Shown here piece by piece: positions 8,162-15,282 of a stretch of 19,586 bases of DNA. This DNA is from Solirubrobacteraceae bacterium (lineage in GTDB: Bacteria; Actinomycetota; Thermoleophilia; Solirubrobacterales; Solirubrobacteraceae), in assembly GCA_023230855.1 (NCBI GenBank), contig JALNWQ010000028.1:1-19586 (forward strand), read 5' to 3'. The notes beneath the pieces are model-generated. The model was not told where the DNA came from and ran no database searches. It saw only the letters and a list, made by a program, of their open reading frames with translations. A program made the position numbers and the translations under genes. Each line of letters starts with the position of its first letter. Within the stretch, counting starts at the first letter, position 1.

Positions 8162-9237
8162 CCGGCCGGCACCGCCGCCGCACCGGAGAACTCGACCTCG
8201 AAGTCGTTGCCGGTCGCGATGTCGAAGTGACCGGACCACTCGTAGCTGGCCTTGATCTCGCCGTCCTCCTGCAGCTCGTCCGGGCCACCGCCGGTCAGAG
8301 CGATCGCGGGGAACGTGAACCGCAGCAGCTCGTCCGACGGCGGGGTCGTCCCGGCCGGGTTGCCGGTCAGCGTTGCGCGCAACCGGCGCGCCTCCGTCAG
8401 CAACCGGCGCTCCTCGTACGTCGGCATCACCGTGCCGAACCCGAGGTTCCCCGTGATCGACTGACGGCCGAGGCGATGCTGGGTCGGGTAGTGCCGGTAC
8501 CGGTACCGGGTGCCCGCGAGCTCGCGCAGCACGTTCTTGCCCTTGCAGTACCGGACGTCGTCGTCGTCGGACAGCGTGTTGTCGAACGAGAACCCGAACG
8601 ACGACACGCACGCGATCGCGGTGACGGACGACCCAACCGCGCCGTCCGCGACCTCCAGCATCACCCCGGCGTAGGGGTCCACGAACGTCGACGTGTCCGG
8701 CGTGAACGTCTCGACCGTCAACGCGACGGTCTCGTGGTACAGCGCACGGCCCGTGACGGACACGAGCGCGTCACCGTCGGACCCGACCGTCACCTCAGCC
8801 GACGCGATCCACACGCCCCACAGGTAGTCGATCTGGTCGTCACGGACGAGCGTCACCGTCGACGACGGCAGGATCGCCGAGTACCCGACCGGCTTGAACG
8901 CGGTCGTGACGGCCACGGGCGCAGTTCCCGCCGCCGTCGCGGTCCCGCCGACCAGCCGGGGAAACAGCCACTTCGCGAGCTCGGGGTACAGGCGGCACGA
9001 GAACGTGAACGTGGGGGCGGCCCGCCACGGGTACGGTGCCGCCGTCGCGCGACGGCCACGGACCTCGTCGTTGCGGTCGCGGTCCTCGTACCCCGGGTCC
9101 ACGTTCCCGGCCGTGACCGGGAAGTACGTCGACGCGGACGGGTAGGCGATCGGTCCGGGGTTCGTCAGGAAGTCGAGAGTCGACCCGCCGTTGTTGCTGT
9201 TCGCGTCGGTGCCGACCGCGACGAATCGGTAGCCCAT
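8158..9237 (-). CDS. Major tail tube protein
   Basis: This 359-residue protein is predicted to form the stacked rings of the tail tube around the tape measure. It begins MGYRFVAVGT and is beta-rich, with alternating hydrophobic strands and Gly/Asp turns (FTFSCRLYPELAKWLF near 77-92; EVTVGSDGDALVSVTGRALYHET near 148-170; the tail-tube-like SFGFSFDNTLSDDDDVRY near 213-230). The end (YEWSGHFDIATGNDFEVEF) has the strand pattern of a tube-protein barrel. An AGGAGG lies 8 bases before the ATG at 9237, the strongest ribosome site in the window, fitting a highly made protein. It is longer than the roughly 200 residues of many tube proteins, so a duplicated or extra domain is possible. Order (tail terminator, tail tube, chaperones, tape measure) supports the call. 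A tail sheath is unlikely because no separate tube gene follows. Confidence 0.88.
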   Translation of the reverse strand: MGYRFVAVGTDANSNNGGSTLDFLTNPGPIAYPSASTYFPVTAGNVDPGYEDRDRNDEVRGRRATAAPYPWRAAPTFTFSCRLYPELAKWLFPRLVGGTATAAGTAPVAVTTAFKPVGYSAILPSSTVTLVRDDQIDYLWGVWIASAEVTVGSDGDALVSVTGRALYHETVALTVETFTPDTSTFVDPYAGVMLEVADGAVGSSVTAIACVSSFGFSFDNTLSDDDDVRYCKGKNVLRELAGTRYRYRHYPTQHRLGRQSITGNLGFGTVMPTYEERRLLTEARRLRATLTGNPAGTTPPSDELLRFTFPAIALTGGGPDELQEDGEIKASYEWSGHFDIATGNDFEVEFSGAAAVPAG

Positions 9238-9240
9238 AGG

Positions 9241-9444
9241 TCACGCCTCCTGGCGGGTGGGGTTGCGCGCGGCGTGCTGCCGCAAGTACTCGGCGTGTGC
9301 CTCGACCGCCGCCTCGGCCGCCGAGCCCTCAACGGGCCGGTCGGTCGGCGGCTCCGCCTTCGCCTTCGCGGGTCGCTTCGGGGTCTCGCTGTCGCTCACG
9401 GGGGCGATGGTGCGCCCCCGGTCGGTCACGGGGTCCTGGGTCAT
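9241..9444 (-). CDS. Tiny unknown protein between tail terminator and tail tube
   Basis: A 67-residue, charged protein (MTQDPVTDRGRTIAPVSDSE at the start; EAHAEYLRQHAARNPTRQEA at the end) that I do not recognise. The N-terminal half is rich in Pro, Lys, Thr and Glu and likely disordered; the last 25 residues look helical. The ATG at 9444 shares an ATGA with the stop of the preceding gene, which decides the start against an in-frame upstream ATG at 9561 lying inside that gene. The tail tube gene's AGGAGG overlaps the last codons of this gene. It may serve mainly as a translated spacer for coupling, or be a small tail protein; neither can be shown here. Confidence 0.7.
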   Translation of the reverse strand: MTQDPVTDRGRTIAPVSDSETPKRPAKAKAEPPTDRPVEGSAAEAAVEAHAEYLRQHAARNPTRQEA

Positions 9445-9929
9445 GGCGTCGTCTCCGTCTCGGGTTGCACGTGCTGATGCCACGGCACCGACACCGGCAC
9501 CTCCAGCACGAGGTTCGTCTCGGTGCCCTCCCCGGCATCGCGACGCGACGCGACGCGCCACGGCAACCTGGTCGGGCGCATCCGCACACCGGGCCGGCGG
9601 CCGAGGGTCAGGCAGGCCGCGTCGATGATCGGCAACGCCGCGTCGACAACGGTCTCGATCTGCACGAGGTCCGCGCCCTGGTGCTGCGCCGGACGAACGA
9701 CGAACGCGAACACGAGGCGCACGTCATCGCGGACGGTGCACGCGTCGACGACGTCCGTCGACGCGACGGGGTCGGGCCACAGGTACGAGGACGGCTGCGA
9801 CATCCCAGGCTCCCACCACCGGTACACGTGCGGCCGCACGCCACCGGCGGCCTCGATCGCGTCCGCGCACCACTCCAGGCGGTCCTGCGCCCAGTCGACG
9901 AGGTCGCCGTACGTGGCCGGGACGCTCAT
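9441..9929 (-). CDS. Tail terminator / minor tail protein (lambda gpU-like position)
   Basis: A 162-residue product beginning MSVPATYGDLVDWAQDRLEW, with an N-terminal helix followed by mixed alpha/beta sequence (VRLVFAFVVRPAQHQGADLV and TNLVLEVPVSVPWH look like sheet strands). Size and position, after the tail-completion protein and before the tail tube, fit the tail terminator, which caps the tube and forms the head-proximal joint. The ATG at 9929 overlaps the preceding stop as ATGA, so longer in-frame versions (to 10562) are rejected. No sequence motif proves the family, so the assignment leans on synteny and length. Confidence 0.75.
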   Translation of the reverse strand: MSVPATYGDLVDWAQDRLEWCADAIEAAGGVRPHVYRWWEPGMSQPSSYLWPDPVASTDVVDACTVRDDVRLVFAFVVRPAQHQGADLVQIETVVDAALPIIDAACLTLGRRPGVRMRPTRLPWRVASRRDAGEGTETNLVLEVPVSVPWHQHVQPETETTP

Positions 9930-10402
9930 CGCACGTCCCGCACGACGTCGTTCCACGCCGCGGCCATGTCCTGCTGCGCCTGCTGCTCCACCCGCTTCAC
10001 GCGCCGCAGCGCGTTGGTCCACGCCTTCTGTGGGCGCTGCCCGGCACCGCGCGGCTCCAGCTGGGCCGACGGGATGAACCCGCGTCGCCCTACGGGGATG
10101 CGCCGGTTCAGCGGGCCGTGGATGCCGGTGCCGCGCTCCAGGAACCGCACGATGTACGCGCGCGACCCATCGTTCGCCAACGTCACGGTGTACCCCCGTG
10201 CAGACTCCGTCGTTCGGGTCCGGAACGACCTGGCCGTCAGGCCGGTCTGGGTCGGGAACCCGTCCCGGGCCCGGGACAGCATGTCGTCCGCGACCCCCGA
10301 CGCCTGCGACCGCAGCTTCGCCACGACCCGCACCGACAGATCCTGCGCCGGCGGCGGCATCCGCGCCGGCGGCTTGTACGTGTAGATCGAGTGCAGCGCC
10401 AT
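9926..10402 (-). CDS. Tail completion / neck protein (HK97 gp10-like)
   Basis: A 158-residue protein starting MALHSIYTYKPPARMPPP. The middle (GFPTQTGLTARSFR near residue 45-60, then GYTVTLANDGSRAYIVRFLERGTG and HGPLNRR) matches the layout of HK97 gp10-like tail-component proteins: a helix, a TG-x-L-x-x-S-type turn, beta strands, then an E-x-G-T. The C-terminal 40 residues are a basic helix. The ATG at 10402 overlaps the previous stop by one base (TGATG), so the upstream in-frame ATG at 10546 is rejected. These proteins join the connector at the head neck to the tail terminator. Family membership is recognised by pattern and position. Confidence 0.82.
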   Translation of the reverse strand: MALHSIYTYKPPARMPPPAQDLSVRVVAKLRSQASGVADDMLSRARDGFPTQTGLTARSFRTRTTESARGYTVTLANDGSRAYIVRFLERGTGIHGPLNRRIPVGRRGFIPSAQLEPRGAGQRPQKAWTNALRRVKRVEQQAQQDMAAAWNDVVRDVR

Positions 10403-10968
10403 CAGAGCACCGGCACCTGGTAGTGCTGCACCGCCACCGCGACGAACGGCGGCACCTGCCGGAAGTAGCTGACCATCCCGCCGTCGGGGTCGACGGACTG
10501 GTCCGACATCCGTGCACGCGTCTCGTGATAGGCGCGCTGCGCCCACCCCAACGTCGCGTCACGGATCGATGGCGGCACCGACGCGAACCCGAACCACCCC
10601 GTGATCGTCACGACCTCCGCCGGCGCGGGGAGCATCAGCGCATGCGCAGGGTCATCCTGGCGGGCACGGACGAGCCTGGCCGACGAGGTCACGTCGACCC
10701 CGTCCGCCAGGATCTCGTCGACGACGCGCAGGTCGTGCGCGAGGCACCACCGGGTCCCGAACGCCTGCGAGGACAGCACGATCGGGTCCGGGTCCACGAT
10801 CGGGTCACCGGACCCGTCGACGAGCGCGGGGCGCGGCTCGAACAGCCGGCCCGCCTCGTGCTCGACACGCTCCGACGCAGACTCCAACAGCGCGGTGAGG
10901 ACCGAGTCCTCGGACCCGCCGCCCGCCACGTTCAGGCGGGCCTTCAGCTGTTCGAGCGTGGCGAGCAC
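10402..10968 (-). CDS. Head-tail connector / adaptor protein (gp6- or gp15-like)
   Basis: A 188-residue protein that starts with GTG at 10968 (LATLEQLKARLNVAGGGSED). The N-terminus has the typical connector pattern: a short helix ending in L-x-V, a Gly-rich turn, then LTALLESASERVEHEAGRLFE. This is the alpha-helical core of phage adaptors that bind under the portal ring. A beta part follows (VVTITGWFGFASVP near 120-133) and then IRDATLGWAQRAYHETRARM. The order portal, protease, capsid, small gene, connector, gp10-like protein is the common HK97-type order. There is no strong ribosome site before the GTG. The stop overlaps the next start. Confidence 0.85.
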   Translation of the reverse strand: MLATLEQLKARLNVAGGGSEDSVLTALLESASERVEHEAGRLFEPRPALVDGSGDPIVDPDPIVLSSQAFGTRWCLAHDLRVVDEILADGVDVTSSARLVRARQDDPAHALMLPAPAEVVTITGWFGFASVPPSIRDATLGWAQRAYHETRARMSDQSVDPDGGMVSYFRQVPPFVAVAVQHYQVPVL

Positions 10969-10980
10969 GACCGGGCCGCG

Positions 10981-11208
10981 CTACTTGCTCTCGTCGGGTG
11001 CCGTCCGCGCCTTGCCGCGCGGGCGACGCCCCGACCTCGGGGCGTCCTCGTCGGCCCCTTCGGGGGCGACGACCTTCCAGCCGGGCTGCAGCGGATCGCC
11101 CTTCCGCACCCGGCGACGCACACCGACCGCGTCGATCACGTGACCGTCACGGTCGGCGGTGGGGACGGACAGATCGCGCCCGTCCCCGTCCAAGATCTGG
11201 ACCGCCAT
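10981..11208 (-). CDS. Small unknown protein downstream of the capsid gene
   Basis: A 75-residue product. Residues 1-50 have beta-like character (AVQILDGDGRDLSV and VGVRRRVRKGDPLQPGWKVV); the last 25 are highly charged and probably disordered (RSGRRPRGKARTAPDESK). The ATG lies 3 bases after the capsid stop (TGA-CCG-ATG), so it is almost certainly translated with the capsid gene. In related phages small genes here encode head fibres, minor capsid proteins or unknown proteins; I see nothing to choose between them. The basic tail could touch DNA or the acidic capsid interior, which is speculation. Confidence 0.75.
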   Translation of the reverse strand: MAVQILDGDGRDLSVPTADRDGHVIDAVGVRRRVRKGDPLQPGWKVVAPEGADEDAPRSGRRPRGKARTAPDESK

Positions 11209-11211
11209 CGG

Positions 11212-12642
11212 TCAGACCGAGATCGTGCCGAACGCCTGCGGACGACGCACGCCGAACCCGGCCCGCATCTCCGCCAGGAGCGCGATCAGGTTCCGACGGA
11301 AGAAGTCCGCGTGGCTGTCGGACGCGTTGACGGTGATGCCCTCCCGCAGGTACAGCTGCGCCTGCGAGAAGTCGCCGATGATCGGGGAGCCGGCCGGCAC
11401 CACGGGGGTGATGCGGACCGGGAGGCCCCACAGCGTCGACGCGCCGGCCTGCGACGGCGGACCGAACATGAACTCGCCGGTGTCGACGACCGTCGGCGGA
11501 ACGACCGGCGTGCCGCCCGGGTCACCGGGGTCGGTCATCGCGACCGACGACCGCATCAGCCGGATCGCCTCCCAGTCGCTGGGGTGCATCACGATCAGCG
11601 TCGGCTCGATGAACCCCAGCCGGATGCCGGTCAGCGCCTTGTGCAGCGCCACGATCACGCTGTCCGCCCCGATGGTCTGGTCGACGATCCCGGTCGTGTT
11701 CAGGATGCCGCGCAGATGCCCGGTCGACCCGTTCCCGGCGGCGATCTCGCCCTCCAGGAACTTCAGGAGGCCGTACCGCATCTCCGCGTCGATGATGCCC
11801 TCCAGCTGCGGAACGTCCGCGAACTGGTTCTTGTGCACCGGCAGGAAGTGCGCGAGCGTCTCGACGTCCGCCGTCTTCGTCGTGAACGTGTACTCCGACT
11901 CCGGCTTCAGGCCGGCGTCGGCGGCGGTGACGGCGGGGCTGCCCGACCCGATCGCGTCAGCCGTGATCGGGTCCGGGATGATCTCGACGTTGTGCCCGGC
12001 CGTGAGCTGCTGCACGTACTTCACCGAGTCCGTGGACACGGGGATGGTCTGCACCATCTGCGTCAGCACGATCGGCCGCTGCAGCAGACCGAGGTACGGC
12101 TGGATATCCGGCTCCTTGAACGCCCCGGCCGACGTCGAGCCGCCCGAGATCAGCGTCTTGAACTCGGTCTTCGACATCGCCTTCCCGAGCGCGACGGTGC
12201 CACCGATCCCCGCGGACGACGTCAGCACCCCGGAGTCCTGCAGAGCCTTGTACCCGTCGGACTCCACGATCCGACGTCCCAGCGCGACCTGGTCGGGCGA
12301 CGGGGCCGACTTGCCGGCGAGCGCGGACGCGACCGCCGCCGCGAGCTCCTCGGGGTTGTCGCCACGCGGCTCGCCGGTGCCGGGGTCCGTCGGCACGCCA
12401 AGGGTGCGGGCGAGCGTCTTGCGCTGCGCCTTCAGCTCCTCGACCTTGTCCCGCTCCGCGTCGAGGGTCGCGAACAGGCCGTCGGCCTCGTCGACCATCG
12501 CCTTGAACTCGTCGGTGCCGGGCTCGGGGGCGCTGTCACCGACGAGCTCGGCGCGCCGCTCGCGCGCCTTCTCCTCCGCGTCGCGGGCCTTCTCGTTGTG
12601 CTCCGCGATCTTCTGATCGAGTCGCGTCAGGGTGCTACTCAT
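11212..12642 (-). CDS. Major capsid protein, HK97 fold, with N-terminal scaffolding (delta) domain
   Basis: A 476-residue protein. Residues 1-80 are a charged coiled coil (LDQKIAEHNEKARDAEEKAR; DAERDKVEELKAQRKTLART), the delta domain that acts as internal scaffold and is removed by the protease. Residues 80-150 form a Pro/Gly-rich linker that should hold the cleavage site. About 175-476 match the HK97-fold capsid: an N-arm/E-loop region, QFADVPQLEGIIDAEMRYGL (spine helix), LIVMHPSDWEAIRLM, LWGLPVRITPVVPAGSPIIGDF, and a C-terminal LREGITVNASDSH. Seven to eight subunits per capsomer site build the icosahedral shell. A good ribosome site (GAGGGA) precedes the ATG at 12642. No separate scaffold gene is seen, consistent with a fused delta domain. 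Whether subunits crosslink as in HK97 cannot be told. Confidence 0.95.
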   Translation of the reverse strand: MSSTLTRLDQKIAEHNEKARDAEEKARERRAELVGDSAPEPGTDEFKAMVDEADGLFATLDAERDKVEELKAQRKTLARTLGVPTDPGTGEPRGDNPEELAAAVASALAGKSAPSPDQVALGRRIVESDGYKALQDSGVLTSSAGIGGTVALGKAMSKTEFKTLISGGSTSAGAFKEPDIQPYLGLLQRPIVLTQMVQTIPVSTDSVKYVQQLTAGHNVEIIPDPITADAIGSGSPAVTAADAGLKPESEYTFTTKTADVETLAHFLPVHKNQFADVPQLEGIIDAEMRYGLLKFLEGEIAAGNGSTGHLRGILNTTGIVDQTIGADSVIVALHKALTGIRLGFIEPTLIVMHPSDWEAIRLMRSSVAMTDPGDPGGTPVVPPTVVDTGEFMFGPPSQAGASTLWGLPVRITPVVPAGSPIIGDFSQAQLYLREGITVNASDSHADFFRRNLIALLAEMRAGFGVRRPQAFGTISV

Positions 12643-12657
12643 AGGTTCCCTCGTTGG

Positions 12658-13299
12658 TCAGCGCCGGCCCAGCAGGACGGCGACGTAGTGCTCCCGCGCC
12701 GCCCGGTCCATCCGGTCGGCCGCTGACTTCGCCCCCGTGCTCCACGGGGGCCGTGCATCGCGAACGCCAGGCCGAACCCGGGGGTCCACGCCCTTGACGT
12801 CCAGCAGTTCGGTGTCGGGGTTCACCCCGACGAGGCACGGACCGACCTCGTGCAACTTCAGGTCGGTCAACCGCCGGATCTCCCCGGCCCACGCGTTCGG
12901 GTGGTCGGACTCCTCGACGGAGTAGCCGCGCACGTCGTACCCGAACGAGAACTGCCGCAGCGGCGGCAGCCCGTCGCCGCCCACGCGCGACATCGCGGCG
13001 TAGATCGAGTCCGCGAGCTGCACGTCACCGACGAACAGCTGCCCGTCGATCACCAGGCCGTCGTCGGTCTCCTCCGCCGCGAGGGTCGCGCCGACCGGTG
13101 GGGTCGACCACTGGTGCGACCACACGATCGGTGGCAGCCCGTCCTCGGACAGCGTGCGGGTGAACGCGCCCTTCTCGACGACGTCGCCGTACGCGTCGAC
13201 GTTCCCGAACACGCTGACGAGCGCCCGGAACCGGCCGCGGTCGTTCCCGTCACCGGCGGCCTCGACCGACTTGACGCTGTGGGTGGTGAGCCGATCCAC
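12658..13299 (-). CDS. Prohead (HK97-family, S78) maturation protease
   Basis: A 213-residue serine protease that cleaves the capsid delta domain during head maturation. Diagnostic pieces: GRFRALVSVFGNVDAYGDVV near the start, VWSHQW with catalytic His62, FSFGYDV with nucleophile Ser118, and LHEVGPCLVGVNPDTE with Glu151 as the likely third residue. The C-terminal 45 residues are basic and probably flexible. The best start is GTG at 13299, 40 bases after the portal stop; I see no clear ribosome site. Its position between portal and capsid is standard. Size fits the family (about 200 residues). Confidence 0.93.
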   Translation of the reverse strand: MDRLTTHSVKSVEAAGDGNDRGRFRALVSVFGNVDAYGDVVEKGAFTRTLSEDGLPPIVWSHQWSTPPVGATLAAEETDDGLVIDGQLFVGDVQLADSIYAAMSRVGGDGLPPLRQFSFGYDVRGYSVEESDHPNAWAGEIRRLTDLKLHEVGPCLVGVNPDTELLDVKGVDPRVRPGVRDARPPWSTGAKSAADRMDRAAREHYVAVLLGRR

Positions 13300-13339
13300 A
13301 CGGCGAGCGTGCGGCCCGGGGCGGTCACGCCACCCGCCG

Positions 13340-14626
13340 CTACGACCCCTGATCCTGCGGGCCGTCCAGCGGTTCGGGGGCGGTCAGCATCGACAGCGGC
13401 ACGAGGTTGTTCGCCATCACGAGCGGCTCATCGGCCGCGGCCTCGACGAACCGTGGCCGGTTCTCCAGGTCCCGCACGTCGTTCAAGGTCAGCACCCCCG
13501 CGTTGATCGCGGTCTGGTAAGCGGCCATCCGCTTCGTGATGTCGCCGCGCGTCACGTCGTTCAGGTCGAACTCGGTGTAGTGCTCGCCGGGGTCCGGGTT
13601 GCCGATCATCTGGACCGTCGTCTCGGTCTGCAGCAACTCCAGCCACGGCGGCAGCACCGTCCGGAACAACGCCTCGCCCTGCTCCGTCACGTTGCTGTAG
13701 GTGCCGTGCTCCAGGTCACCGGCGATCGTCGGCGGCAGCCCGTACACCGCCATGACCTCCTCACGGTTCAGCTTCCGCTGGTCGATCAGCGCCGCCTCGA
13801 CCGGGGTCTGCGACTCGATCGGCTTGATGTCCGCGACACCGGACCCGAGCACGATCGGCCTGCCGGCGTTCTCCGGACCGGCGTACCGGGCGACGATCTG
13901 CTCCCGCAGCTGCTCGACGACCTCGGGGGTCTGCTTCTGCGACCCGTCCTTCTGCAGGATCGCCGCGAACCCGACCCGCGTCCCGTTCCGGAAGTTGCTC
14001 TCGCCCCACCGCTGCGCGGCGTCCTCGTTCCGCAACGTCACGCCAAGGTGCTCCAGCGGCGACACGCCGAGCGGGCCGGGCCGGTACCCGGCCCACCGGT
14101 AATGGATGACCTCGGACGGGTCGAGGAGGACCGGGTCGGTGTTCGGCGGCCGGTACTCCCACAGCACGACGTCGCCGTCGAGGATGTACGGCACGACCCA
14201 CCGCCAGTCCAGTGCGCGCAGCCCCGGGCGGCCGTCGGCGCAGGTCACCATGCGCTCCAGGTGGTTCCCGTCGACGAGGAGCCCGACCGCCGCCTCGAAC
14301 TTCAGCTGCGTCTGGGTGCGCCGCACGTCCGGGCGACGCAACCGTTGCGCCGCGGGAGAGTCGCGGTCGCGGACCCGGCCGGCGTCGCCGTCACGGCGGT
14401 AGACCTTCCACGGCAACCTCGCGATCTGGCGGGCCATGTAGTTGACGCACACCGCGACCCACGGCTGCTCGACAGCGAGCTGTCGGCACGTGACGTTTCG
14501 CCCGTCGAGCATCCGGGCGGTCGACACGGTCGATCCTGCGGACCACGGCACCGAGGGGCGGGGGAGGCGGGACTCCCGACCGGACGGCAGGATGATGCGA
14601 TCGCCGGGGCCTGCGAGGACGGGCAT
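13340..14626 (-). CDS. Portal protein (HK97 family)
   Basis: A 428-residue protein that forms the dodecameric DNA gate at one capsid vertex and docks the terminase. Family features are clear: AVEQPWVAVCVNYMARQIARLPWKVYRR (51-78), HYRWAGYRPGPLGVSPLEHL (175-194), NFRNGTRVGFAAILQ (211-225) and LNREEVMAVYGLPPTIAGDLEHGTYSN (286-312), followed by the clip and crown part (TEFDLNDVTRGDITKRMAAYQTAINAGVLTLNDVRDLEN). The ATG at 14626 is the first available. A plausible shorter start is not obvious. It is preceded by a 25-bp gap from the small membrane-protein gene. Confidence 0.95.
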   Translation of the reverse strand: MPVLAGPGDRIILPSGRESRLPRPSVPWSAGSTVSTARMLDGRNVTCRQLAVEQPWVAVCVNYMARQIARLPWKVYRRDGDAGRVRDRDSPAAQRLRRPDVRRTQTQLKFEAAVGLLVDGNHLERMVTCADGRPGLRALDWRWVVPYILDGDVVLWEYRPPNTDPVLLDPSEVIHYRWAGYRPGPLGVSPLEHLGVTLRNEDAAQRWGESNFRNGTRVGFAAILQKDGSQKQTPEVVEQLREQIVARYAGPENAGRPIVLGSGVADIKPIESQTPVEAALIDQRKLNREEVMAVYGLPPTIAGDLEHGTYSNVTEQGEALFRTVLPPWLELLQTETTVQMIGNPDPGEHYTEFDLNDVTRGDITKRMAAYQTAINAGVLTLNDVRDLENRPRFVEAAADEPLVMANNLVPLSMLTAPEPLDGPQDQGS

Positions 14627-14651
14627 GCGACGAGCGTGCGCCCGTCAGCGG

Positions 14652-14963
14652 TCACGGCCGCCCGGACACGTCCTGCACGAACGCGACGTGCGACGTGGGG
14701 ATCAGCACCTGGCCGTCCAGCGGCACCCAGCCGCCCTCCTGGCCGTACCGGCACCCGTCGAGCTTCAACCACTTCGCGCCCGGCCGATCTCCCTCGATCA
14801 GCACGCCGCGCACGGACTGGTCGTCCGGCCGGGTGGTGTGCACGATGACCTCGCGTGCGAGGGTCAGCCCACGGTTCGCCCATGCCTCGCGGCACGTCAC
14901 GACCCCGACCACGACGACGATGGCGAACGAGAGGCAGGCGAGGACGAGCAGCGCGACGAGCAT
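14652..14963 (-). CDS. Small membrane-anchored protein of unknown function
   Basis: A 103-residue product with one hydrophobic segment at residues 2-22 (LVALLVLACLSFAIVVVVGVV) and a soluble domain of about 75 residues (REVIVHTTRPDD, then GAKWLKLDGCRYGQEGGWVPLDGQVLIPTSHVAFVQ) that looks like a small beta barrel. Few charges before the segment and Arg/Lys after it make the topology unclear: signal anchor or signal peptide. Membrane proteins are not normal parts of head assembly, and the slot between terminase and portal often carries accessory genes. Superinfection exclusion, an anchor, or a lysis-linked role are all possible and unproven. Confidence 0.75.
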   Translation of the reverse strand: MLVALLVLACLSFAIVVVVGVVTCREAWANRGLTLAREVIVHTTRPDDQSVRGVLIEGDRPGAKWLKLDGCRYGQEGGWVPLDGQVLIPTSHVAFVQDVSGRP

Positions 14964-14988
14964 GCGCCCACCGTCCCGCCGCCGTCGG

Positions 14989-15276
14989 TCACGTACCCGG
15001 ATCGGCGCGCGCGAGGATGTCGGCGACCGTCAAGGTCTGATCGCCACGCCCGTACCGCATGGCCGGGTCCGGTCCGGTTCCGTGCCCGAGCTCGACAAGC
15101 TCGCCCACCTCGACGAGCGCCGCCACCACCTGGAGGTGCAGCCCAATGTGGAGAATCTGACCTGGAGCCGCGTCGCTGACCGCCCGGTGCAGTTCGTTCG
15201 CGGAGAACGACTCCTGCCGACTGGCGAGGTTGAGCGCCAAGTGACGAACGAGATCGAACTCCGCAGGGTTCATCAC
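14989..15276 (-). CDS. Small unknown protein after the large terminase gene
   Basis: A 95-residue product, MMNPAEFDLVRHLALNLASR onward. It starts GTG-ATG at 15276-15271, so either codon may be used, and GGAG overlaps the start region (CTGGAGTGATG). It lies 6 bases after the terminase stop. The sequence looks alpha/beta and soluble: helix FDLVRHLALNLA, helix ANELHRAVSDAAPGQ, then VVAALVEVGELVELGHG, a layout that would suit a small winged-helix domain, but I recognise no family. Codon third positions include more A/T (CCT, GTT, AGT, ATT, GGT) than in the neighbouring terminase, hinting that it arrived separately. It may be an accessory regulator. Confidence 0.7.
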   Translation of the reverse strand: MMNPAEFDLVRHLALNLASRQESFSANELHRAVSDAAPGQILHIGLHLQVVAALVEVGELVELGHGTGPDPAMRYGRGDQTLTVADILARADPGT

Positions 15277-15282
15277 TCCAGT

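Noticed and set aside
9540..9560. Short GACGC tandem-like run as a repeat element
   Set aside because: It lies inside the tail terminator gene, encodes ordinary Arg/Ala/Ser codons and is too short to distinguish from GC-rich codon bias.
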